Positions 55,515 to 63,096 of a stretch of 64,000 nucleotides of DNA are shown piece after piece. Source of the stretch: Ardenticatenaceae bacterium (lineage in GTDB: Bacteria; Chloroflexota; Anaerolineae; Promineifilales; Promineifilaceae); NCBI GenBank assembly GCA_020634245.1, contig JACKCC010000022.1, positions 56,048-120,047 of the forward strand, given 5' to 3'. The translations under genes were made by a program, and so were the position numbers. The notes below the pieces were generated by a model that was not told where the DNA came from, did not search any database, and was given only the letters and a program-made list of their open reading frames with translations. How positions within the stretch are numbered: the stretch's first letter is position 1; each line of letters begins with the position of its first letter.

Positions 55515-57317
55515 ATGAATAAACAAAATACTGCGTTAGCCGCGGCTGTCGCCGCCAGCCTGTTTTTGTTGGTCTTTCTTATTCACAACGCTGCCTCGTC
55601 CAGTTCAGAAATACGGGGTGGGGATACGGCCGTTGCCGTCCCGCCGCCTGATAAAAGAACGATCACTTCTTTTTACTCGTTGATTTACGGTCCTACCATC
55701 TGCACTGATTTTGGCGATCCGTTTTCTCCCTGGAACAGCCCCTGGGCGCCGGGGTCTTACACTTACCATTATCGGATCATCATCCCCGACGATTACCCTG
55801 ACGATGTTCTGCGGGTGGAGCTTTTCGACCCCGATTCCATCAATCGTGCTAGTAATACGGCGGAGGTGTTTCATACGGTAACGGCCGTCAACGCCGGCTT
55901 CCCCCTATTCGAAACCCAATCTTGCACAGAAGACCAGAGGTTTAGCTGCCTTCTCGATACAGGGGAATTGGCCCTGACAACCGGTGAGCCGCCGCTGGAT
56001 TTTGCCAGCATCAATCCCTTTTGGTTAGTACGCGTCGATGAAAACCGGGGTGCAGGCACGCCGCCAGGTAATGGTACATGCGGTATTCCTGCCAACTACA
56101 ACACCGCTTTTAACACCTCAACACTCTTTCAACTTTTCTACTACGCCCAAAACAGCGATGGCACAATCTCAAAAATACCTCTGTCAATATATACCGGACA
56201 GGTTGGTGATGGTCTTCGCGACAATGGGAATCATCAAACCGATTTGCACTGGGTTTCCCCGGGCGGAACGAGATTATACGATCAACCGGCTTATGTGCCG
56301 GTAGACCTGGGTTCCTTTGGCGATTTTGAACTCAGTATTGTCAATGACTTACCCAGTATAATGATTGACCCTTATACAAACAAACGAACAATTTACCTGG
56401 ATATTACCTCTTTGCAAGGCGCTTCCGGCAATGGCTTTGATCTCTGGGCTGGGCCACTGTATCTCGACATTTCCAGCGACGCCAATGTTCGCAATGTTCA
56501 GCTTGTTGACGATCCTCTAGCCCATGACGCGCACGGCGTTTTCATTGAACCATTAGGGATACAGCCAATCCACTCAGCCTACGAATACCCTTACGAAATG
56601 CCGTTATTATACATTGATGCCCGACTCGCTGGTGAATCGGTTTATATTTCTTTATTTGACACTGATGCGGGTACGCAGCCGCCCATTACCTTCTATTTCG
56701 ATACCATTCCCGAAGAAGATTGGTCCCTGTCGTTTGGTGATGGCGATCCCGATCCAGATGGGGTTTCGGGGCGTTGTAAACCGGGGAGTTGTAACAATAT
56801 TTGGGTAAACCCCGCTTACGAGATCAAAATTCCCGGCATCCTGGATAATTGTGACTGGGAAAACCCCACGCCAGAAGATTGCACACCGTTTTATGGTGGA
56901 TACCTTATGGTTCGTTACAATGGTGGGCTGCGAGATACCCATGTCTGGCAGATTCCTGTGGTCAGACCACAAGCAACAGTTGAGCCAGAACACAGCCAAA
57001 TAGACACGACACCTGGTATCTTGGCAACTCACGTATTTACGACCACCTGGTTGGAAAATGATTGGATGTCTGACCTGGCTGTTACAGATTCTACCTGGCC
57101 TGCTCAGTTAGATTGGTCTGTTGCACGCGATCCATTAGGTGTGGCCAGGGGGACAATCACCGTTACCGTCACACCGCCGGACATATTGTGGATTTCTGAT
57201 ACCTTTACCTTAACGCTCAGCAACGAACCATTGGCCACAGGCACGACTCGGACGACTTGGAATGGTTTGTTTTTACCGCAGCGAGTTTATTTGCCGTTGG
57301 TTTTTCGACCGCAGTGA
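55515..57317 (+). CDS. Secreted paralogue of the preceding protein, YLP tail
   Basis: ATG with AGGGAGAGTGCC upstream. The 600-residue product has a signal peptide (ALAAAVAASLFLLVFLI) and a first ~460 residues closely matching the preceding protein (YGPTICTDFGDPFSPW, FDPDSINRA, WAGPLYLDISSD, GRCKPGSCNNIWV). The C-terminal part differs: about 120 residues of beta-rich sequence (GILATHVFTTTWLEND, DSTWPAQLDWSVARD), then VYLPLVFRPQ. A tandem duplication with exchange of C-terminal domains is the simple explanation. No catalytic site seen; function unknown. Confidence 0.85.
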   Translation: MNKQNTALAAAVAASLFLLVFLIHNAASSSSEIRGGDTAVAVPPPDKRTITSFYSLIYGPTICTDFGDPFSPWNSPWAPGSYTYHYRIIIPDDYPDDVLRVELFDPDSINRASNTAEVFHTVTAVNAGFPLFETQSCTEDQRFSCLLDTGELALTTGEPPLDFASINPFWLVRVDENRGAGTPPGNGTCGIPANYNTAFNTSTLFQLFYYAQNSDGTISKIPLSIYTGQVGDGLRDNGNHQTDLHWVSPGGTRLYDQPAYVPVDLGSFGDFELSIVNDLPSIMIDPYTNKRTIYLDITSLQGASGNGFDLWAGPLYLDISSDANVRNVQLVDDPLAHDAHGVFIEPLGIQPIHSAYEYPYEMPLLYIDARLAGESVYISLFDTDAGTQPPITFYFDTIPEEDWSLSFGDGDPDPDGVSGRCKPGSCNNIWVNPAYEIKIPGILDNCDWENPTPEDCTPFYGGYLMVRYNGGLRDTHVWQIPVVRPQATVEPEHSQIDTTPGILATHVFTTTWLENDWMSDLAVTDSTWPAQLDWSVARDPLGVARGTITVTVTPPDILWISDTFTLTLSNEPLATGTTRTTWNGLFLPQRVYLPLVFRPQ

Positions 57318-57342
57318 TGGGTAGTGGAGTCTAGCAAATTTT

Positions 57343-57406
57343 AGACCTGCGAGGTTTCCATCTCTGGTGAATGACAAAAGATTTTACCCCAAAACCTCGC
57401 AGGTCT
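57343..57406. repeat. Perfect 15-nt inverted repeat between convergent genes
   Basis: AGACCTGCGAGGTTT at 57343-57357 pairs exactly with 57392-57406 across a 34-nt loop, between the paralogue (+) and uvrC (-). Copies of this sequence are common in intergenic DNA of diverse bacteria as I recall, so it is likely a dispersed repeat that also serves as a transcription end. Confidence 0.65.
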
Positions 57407-57436
57407 CCTCTGGTAGATGGGGAGTAAACGGCCGTG

Positions 57437-59311
57437 TCACGCCAAATGCGCCTTTACTGCCTCCGCCACCTCAAGGGGAATGCCCGGCACTGAGCCAATC
57501 TCTTCGGCCGTTGCCTTGCGTAGCTCATCCAGTGATCCGAAATGCGAAAGCAAAATTTGCCGCCGCTTTTTGCCTACGCCGGGCACGCTGTCCAAAATCG
57601 AGGCCACGCCCACCTTCGAGCGGCGCTGGCGATGACCCTCATTGGCAAAACGGTGGGCTTCATCCCGCACCCGCTGCACCAGGTACAGCCCTTCCGAGCG
57701 GCGCGGCAGCAATATCGATTTTGACTGGCCCGGCACAAACAATTCTTCCTCCTGCTTGGCCAGCCCGGCCAGCGGCACCTCATCCTGCAAATCAAAAGCT
57801 GCCAGCACATCGATAGCCATCGATAACTGCCCCTTGCCGCCGTCCACAATCAGCAAATCGGGCAGCAATGACCAGGCCGTTTCTTTCTTGATCTGGCCAA
57901 TCTGGCTGGGATCGTGCAGTTCGCCGGCCAGCGTATCCTTGTAGCGCTGGAAACGGCGCGTCAGCACTTCCTTCATCGCCCCGTAATCATCATTTCCCAC
58001 CGTTTGCACGTTGAAACGGCGGTAATCGCTTTTGCGCGGCGCGCCCTGGACAAACACGACCATCGAGCCAACCGTCTGCGCCCCCTGCGTGTGGCTGATG
58101 TCGTAACACTCAATCCGCGCCGGTGGGGCCGGCAGATTCAGTGCCTCTTGCAGTTCCGTCATCGCCGTGACGTGTTTGGAGCGGTCGGCCGCCCACTGCT
58201 GGCGCAGCGTGGCCAGCGTGTCGGTGGCATTGTTGGCCGCCATCTGTACCAAATCCTTCTTTTTGCCCCGCTGCGGGATTTGCAGCGTCACTTTCGTGCC
58301 CCGCTTCTGCTTCAACCACTGCTCGATGATCATTGCTTCGGCCACTTCGTTGGGCAGCAGGACTTCCTTGGGAATGTGGGCCGCTTCATCGTAAAACTGG
58401 GTCAGGAACTCTTGCAGCACGTCGTTGTCGCTCTCATCTTCCGTGCCATCCAGCAGAAAATATTCCCGGCCGATCAACTTGCCGTGCCGGATGAAGAAAA
58501 TTTGCACGCAGGTATCTCCCTGATCGCGGGCAAAAGCGATGACATCCTGGTCGGTGCTGGCGGCGGCGATGACTTTTTGTTTGGCTACCACTTTGTCCAC
58601 CGCCCGCAGTTGGTCACGGATTTCGGCCGCTTTTTCAAATTGCAGATTTTCGGCGGCTTTGTTCATCCGCGCTTCCAATTGTTTAATGATGTGTTCTGAT
58701 TTGCCGTTGAGGAAGTCCATCAACTGCTGGATCATGTCGCGGTACTGCTTTTGGTTGACTGCGCCGATGCAAGGGCCATTGCACAGCTTGATGTCGTAAT
58801 ACAGGCAGGCGCGGGCATCTTTGCCGGTAATGGTGCGGTCGCAGGTGAGGTAGGGGAAGATTTTGCGCAGCAGGTCCAACGTCTGGTGGACGGCCCAAAC
58901 AGAGGTGTATGGGCCAAAGTAGCGGGAGCCATCGCGCACCATGCGCCGGGTGACGGTGATTTTGGGGTAGCTGTCGGCCCAATGGACTTTGATGTAGGGC
59001 ATCCGCTTATCGTCTTTGAGCTGGATGTTGTAGCGGGGCCGGTGCTTTTTGATGAGATTCATCTCCAGCAGCAGCGCTTCCAGTTCGGAATCGGTGGTGA
59101 TGATCTCGATGTCGGCGATGTCGCGGCGCAAACGTTCAGTCTTTATGCGATCTACTTTAGCAGCAAAGTAGGAGCGCACGCGGTTGCGTAAATTGACCGA
59201 CTTGCCGACATAAATGATGGTGCCGTTTTTATCTTTGTGCAGATAAACGCCGGGCTTTTGCGGCAGGTTTTTGAGGATTTCCTGGATGTTTTCAGGTGGT
59301 GTAAAACTCAT
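57437..59311 (-). CDS. uvrC: UvrABC excinuclease subunit C
   Basis: The 624-residue protein has all UvrC parts: GIY-YIG nuclease (GVYLHKDKNGTIIYVGKSVN, about 21-40), four-Cys region (CLYYDIKLCNGPC), UVR domain (RMNKAAENLQFEKAAEIRDQL, about 205-225), the RNase H-like second nuclease (IECYDISHTQG, GSMVVF) and tandem helix-hairpin-helix (SVPGVGKKRRQILL, IGSVPGIPLEVA). It makes the 3' and 5' cuts around DNA lesions with UvrA and UvrB. Length normal. Monocistronic; the gene upstream ends in a terminator. Confidence 0.97.
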   Translation of the reverse strand: MSFTPPENIQEILKNLPQKPGVYLHKDKNGTIIYVGKSVNLRNRVRSYFAAKVDRIKTERLRRDIADIEIITTDSELEALLLEMNLIKKHRPRYNIQLKDDKRMPYIKVHWADSYPKITVTRRMVRDGSRYFGPYTSVWAVHQTLDLLRKIFPYLTCDRTITGKDARACLYYDIKLCNGPCIGAVNQKQYRDMIQQLMDFLNGKSEHIIKQLEARMNKAAENLQFEKAAEIRDQLRAVDKVVAKQKVIAAASTDQDVIAFARDQGDTCVQIFFIRHGKLIGREYFLLDGTEDESDNDVLQEFLTQFYDEAAHIPKEVLLPNEVAEAMIIEQWLKQKRGTKVTLQIPQRGKKKDLVQMAANNATDTLATLRQQWAADRSKHVTAMTELQEALNLPAPPARIECYDISHTQGAQTVGSMVVFVQGAPRKSDYRRFNVQTVGNDDYGAMKEVLTRRFQRYKDTLAGELHDPSQIGQIKKETAWSLLPDLLIVDGGKGQLSMAIDVLAAFDLQDEVPLAGLAKQEEELFVPGQSKSILLPRRSEGLYLVQRVRDEAHRFANEGHRQRRSKVGVASILDSVPGVGKKRRQILLSHFGSLDELRKATAEEIGSVPGIPLEVAEAVKAHLA

Positions 59312-59366
59312 GCCCCGATTATAGCGATGTTTGCTTGATGGTAAATATCCCGTTTCTTTCTAACAA

Positions 59367-59402
59367 AAAATAGAGGAACGGCCGTAACCACCCCTCTATT
59401 TT
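59367..59402 (-). terminator. Rho-independent terminator of the collagen/DUF11 unit
   Basis: Arms 59367-59376 and 59393-59402 (10 bp) around a 16-nt loop containing an ACGGCCGT copy. On the minus strand the stem is followed by a T-run, just after the DUF11 gene's stop and before uvrC. Confidence 0.8.
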
Positions 59403-59425
59403 CATACAGAACAGTAGAATTCAAT

Positions 59426-60097
59426 TTAGCGAATAACGGCTGGTAGGTACACCTCGTACTGGGTTGGCTGCACCACAAGCGTAACTTCCGCCTGGTTGTT
59501 ACCGCTGAATGCATCGTTGTCGGCTGAGATAACGGCCGTACTCACCAGGCTTGCTTTGACATTGATGGACGGATCAACAACACCCGTTACCACAACCGTA
59601 CCCGTCATGCCCGGTGCCAAGTCTTCCACATGCATCACACAATCTGTATCTTCTACGACTGAAACAGTCGGACCTTTACTTTCATATGTGGTCTGAAGAA
59701 GACGAGATGGCTTTTTATAATCAATCGTTACACCCGTGGCCGTGGCGTCACCATCATTGCGGAACGTCAAAATATAGGTAACAATTTGCCCCGGTGCCGC
59801 GACTGTCGGTGAAACAGTCTGCGTAATTGATAAATCGGGAGCGGCATCGGTGGCGACCGGGTTTTGCCAGAAACCGCCGCTGAGACTAAACGCGCCGCCG
59901 GTCATGGTTCCGGCATCGGGCTGGCCAATCGTGCCGACGATTTCCAATCCGTCACCGCTGCTGCGGCCGCCGCCGCCATCAAACGTAAACCACGGTAAGC
60001 TGAATGTTGGTTCCTGAGTAAACCCTTGCCGGTTAACCATCGCCAGGGCAGCAATGATGATTAACAGCAGCACAAGGTTTTTGCTTTTACTGTTCAT
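59426..60097 (-). CDS. Secreted DUF11-domain protein with YLP tail
   Basis: The 223-residue product has a signal peptide (NLVLLLIIIAALAMV), a Gly/Ser-rich segment (FDGGGGRSSGDGLEIVGTIGQPDAG, a pattern common before secreted-protein repeats), one DUF11-type beta domain (SITQTVSPTVAAPGQIVTY, about 97-210) and the terminus YEVYLPAVIR. AAGGA lies 6 nt upstream of the ATG, 22 nt after the collagen-like gene's stop, so both share one transcript ending at the 59367-59402 terminator. Extracytoplasmic; role unknown. Confidence 0.85.
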   Translation of the reverse strand: MNSKSKNLVLLLIIIAALAMVNRQGFTQEPTFSLPWFTFDGGGGRSSGDGLEIVGTIGQPDAGTMTGGAFSLSGGFWQNPVATDAAPDLSITQTVSPTVAAPGQIVTYILTFRNDGDATATGVTIDYKKPSRLLQTTYESKGPTVSVVEDTDCVMHVEDLAPGMTGTVVVTGVVDPSINVKASLVSTAVISADNDAFSGNNQAEVTLVVQPTQYEVYLPAVIR

Positions 60098-60119
60098 GAC
60101 GTGTCCTTTAACCGGGCTG

Positions 60120-62876
60120 TTACTCGGTGGCTAACCAGTTAATGGCTGCTGCTGTGTTGTCAGGATAAGCGTAAAGTAAACCTGCGGCGGTTCCGCCATA
60201 GTAGCTGACTGCGGGCTGTCCATTGACAGCTAGTAACGAAGTACGGCCGTGCCATCCCGAATACGCGGCATCTCCGATAACCACAGGCGTGCTCCACGAA
60301 GCCCCATCAGCATCATCAGCCTGGATAAACTTGATCTGAGAATTTGACCAGTTAAAGTAGCTGATAGCCGGTTTCCCATCAATGATGGCCAGGGAGGAGT
60401 ATTCACCAACATCACTGGTGGTATCAACGTTGACTGGCGTGTTCCATTGGGAACCATTGGCGTCAGCTGCCTGGACATACAACAAATCAGTCGAGGCGTA
60501 ATCGTAGTAGCTGATGGCTGGCTTGTTGTTGACGATGGCCAAAGAAGAATCCAGCCCGTCTGTCCCCACGCGATCGATGACCAGCGGAGAATTCCAGGTA
60601 TTGCCATCCGCATCGGCGGCTTGTGCGTATTTCAGATTTGTATTGGTTCGGTCGTAATAGCTGATGGCCGGTTTACCATTTACTACCAGCAGCGAATTGT
60701 ATTCACCAACTTTGCCGGATGTATCGACTTGGACCGGTGATTTCCAGCTTGCACCATTGGCGTCATTGGCCTGAACGTACAACAAATCATCTTTGCTACC
60801 GTCTTCGTAATAACTGATGGCCGGTTTGCCATTGACAACAGCTAGTGAGGAATGTGTGCCCACCAGCCCGGAATCTACCAGGATGGGGGCCTGCCACGCA
60901 GTGCCATCAGTATTGCTGGCCTGGATATATTTCAAATTTTGATTGGTTGCGTCGTAGTAGCTGATGGCCGGTTTGCCATTGACGACGGTCATTGACAGAT
61001 AAGAGCCGACATTACCATTGGTGTCTACCGCAACCGGTGTGTTCCAGGTTGTGCCGGCTGCATCTGACGCCTGGACGTAAATCAAGTCGCCATTTGTCTG
61101 GTCGTAGTAGCCGATGGCCGGTTTACCGTTGACCAGGGCCATATCTGAGAATTGACCGGCGTTCCGACTGGTATCCACCGAGGTTATATTGGCAACCGAT
61201 GTAAAGATGGCTTGAGCTGTAAAGCCTACGGCCGTTACATCGGTCACAAATAGCTGGGTACCGGCGGCCAGGGTGGGGGACTCGGTCTGTAACGTTAGAT
61301 GAACGATTGGATCGGCGGAAAATGGCGTATCGTAGATAGCCGGGAACTGTACGGCCGTTGCCGAACCAAAGCTGTTCAGTGATGGAACGTTGATGGTGCC
61401 TGACTGCAAATTAGAAGGGCCACTACTGCTAACCAGACTGCTCAAATCCACTGAAATCGTGCCACCGCCATCGGTGATTTCCAGCACAGTACCATTTAAT
61501 CTGGCAGAAAGATTGAATTCATTACCAGGGTCAGCATCGGCATCGCCGGTATTCATAATCGTTGTATCTTTGATGGAAATACCATCACCGGCCACGTAGG
61601 TTGGGCCAGGCTCACCCTGCGGCCCTTGTTCACCTTGCAAACCCTGTTCGCCTTGTAAACCTTGTTCACCCTGTGGGCCAGAAGGACCTTGCTCGCCTTG
61701 CAAACCTTGCTCACCTTGCGGGCCAGCGGGGCCTTGTTCGCCTTTCAGACCTTGCTCGCCTTGTGGGCCAGCAGGGCCTTGTTCACCCTGCAAACCTTGT
61801 TCGCCCTGTGGGCCAGCAGGACCTTGTTCGCCTTGCAAACCCTGTTCGCCTTGTGGGCCAGCAGGGCCTTGTTCACCCTGCATACCTTGTTCGCCTTTCA
61901 GACCTTGCTCGCCTTGTGGGCCGGCAGGACCTTGTTCGCCTTGCAAACCCTGTTCGCCTTGTGGGCCAGCGGGGCCTTGTTCACCCTGCAAACCTTGTTC
62001 GCCCTGTGGGCCGGCAGGACCTTGTTCGCCTTGCAAACCTTGCAAGCCTTGTTCGCCCTGTGGGCCAGCAGGACCTTGCTCGCCTTGCAGACCCTGTTCC
62101 CCTTGCAAGCCCTGTTCGCCTTGCGGGCCGGCGGGGCCTTGCTCGCCTTGTTCACCCTGCGGGCCAACGGGACCTTGTGGCCCTTCCAATCCTTCGGGCA
62201 GGCTAATAGTGCCGCCACCGCCGGAGAGGATGAGGTTGCTGCCATCCAGGGTGAGAATTTGCAATTCATTGGTCGGATCAGCATCCGCATCTTCGGTACC
62301 GTCTCGTAAACTGCTCAAATCCAGGGCGATGGTGCCACCGGCGTCGGTCAGTTCCAGCGTGGCGCCTCTAAGGAGCAAACTGGTAACGAGTTCGTTGGCA
62401 GGATCGGCGTCTTCGTCACGGCCGTATAGGGCATAGGGTGCGGCCGTTAAGGGCTGCATGGGGGTCAGGGTGGTGAGCGGCGTGACGCCAGCCGGGGCAA
62501 CGTGAATGGAGAGCCAGCGGGCTGAGCCATCAAATGCACCAACGCCAAAGTCGAGTTCGACGGTGAAGAGGCCATCGGCTACCAGAACGTTGGGGATGGC
62601 GACGGTGTTGCCAATTTGTACGGCCGTTACCGCATCCGGTCCATCGTACAAATAAAACTCGAAATCAAATGAGCCATTGGCGGGTGCGCTATCTTGATTC
62701 AGTTGGCCCTGGTAGGTGAAGCCTTGACTCAAGGGAGAAGCTGCCGCACCACGGCTGATAACGGCCAAAATGAGTAAAAATGTCAGTACAGCCAGGAAGG
62801 TTGTGAGGCGGGTCTGTTTTTGTTGTGATCCAGCATTCAATCTTCCAAACGGATAAGGGTTGTTACGAAAATTCAT
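60120..62876 (-). CDS. Secreted collagen-like protein with seven-repeat propeller
   Basis: The ATG at 62876 has AGGAG 8 nt upstream and gives 918 residues; an ATG at 62906 lacks a ribosome site. After a signal peptide, residues about 48-150 form the domain that often precedes bacterial collagen (GFTYQGQL, FDFEFYLYDG). A collagen-like Gly-X-Y stretch of about 65 triplets (GPQGEQG, GPAGPQGEQ units) follows at about 230-425. The rest includes an Ig-like or jelly-roll part and seven repeats of NGKPAISYYD type, about 47 residues each, matching a seven-bladed propeller. It probably forms trimeric stalks with a C-terminal binding head. It is cotranscribed with the DUF11 gene. Confidence 0.88.
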   Translation of the reverse strand: MNFRNNPYPFGRLNAGSQQKQTRLTTFLAVLTFLLILAVISRGAAASPLSQGFTYQGQLNQDSAPANGSFDFEFYLYDGPDAVTAVQIGNTVAIPNVLVADGLFTVELDFGVGAFDGSARWLSIHVAPAGVTPLTTLTPMQPLTAAPYALYGRDEDADPANELVTSLLLRGATLELTDAGGTIALDLSSLRDGTEDADADPTNELQILTLDGSNLILSGGGGTISLPEGLEGPQGPVGPQGEQGEQGPAGPQGEQGLQGEQGLQGEQGPAGPQGEQGLQGLQGEQGPAGPQGEQGLQGEQGPAGPQGEQGLQGEQGPAGPQGEQGLKGEQGMQGEQGPAGPQGEQGLQGEQGPAGPQGEQGLQGEQGPAGPQGEQGLKGEQGPAGPQGEQGLQGEQGPSGPQGEQGLQGEQGLQGEQGPQGEPGPTYVAGDGISIKDTTIMNTGDADADPGNEFNLSARLNGTVLEITDGGGTISVDLSSLVSSSGPSNLQSGTINVPSLNSFGSATAVQFPAIYDTPFSADPIVHLTLQTESPTLAAGTQLFVTDVTAVGFTAQAIFTSVANITSVDTSRNAGQFSDMALVNGKPAIGYYDQTNGDLIYVQASDAAGTTWNTPVAVDTNGNVGSYLSMTVVNGKPAISYYDATNQNLKYIQASNTDGTAWQAPILVDSGLVGTHSSLAVVNGKPAISYYEDGSKDDLLYVQANDANGASWKSPVQVDTSGKVGEYNSLLVVNGKPAISYYDRTNTNLKYAQAADADGNTWNSPLVIDRVGTDGLDSSLAIVNNKPAISYYDYASTDLLYVQAADANGSQWNTPVNVDTTSDVGEYSSLAIIDGKPAISYFNWSNSQIKFIQADDADGASWSTPVVIGDAAYSGWHGRTSLLAVNGQPAVSYYGGTAAGLLYAYPDNTAAAINWLATE
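61601..62190. repeat. Tandem repeats encoding the collagen-like region
   Basis: Units of 18 and 36 nt (CCTTGTTCGCC, CTGTGGGCCAGCAGG and variants) are repeated across ~590 nt. They encode Gly-Pro-Gln-Gly-Glu-Gln on the minus strand and create long open frames on other strands. The high similarity suggests ongoing copy-number change. Confidence 0.85.
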
Positions 62877-63096
62877 TTGTCTTGCTCCTGGTGCAAGCGT
62901 TAACAACCATCACCCAATTGAACAAAAATGAGTTATTGAGATAAATTTACTGTTTCGGGGATTGCCTACTACTTCCGCCGGGAGCAATAGCTGTTTAATT
63001 ATCTTGCACACAAATTTTTCTATTGGCTCCAGAATAACAAATGAGTGTTAAAATAATTGTTACAATCGTAAGATTTCTCTCTGGGAAAGAAGTACC

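Noticed and set aside
61601..62190. CRISPR-like direct repeats
   Set aside because: The units are contiguous and in frame with collagen triplets, with no unique spacers.
61601..62309. Two ~200-codon plus-strand frames of Leu/Ala/Val/Arg repeats
   Set aside because: They are shadows of the collagen-like tandem repeat on the minus strand, where the Gly-X-Y pattern and signal peptide are clear.
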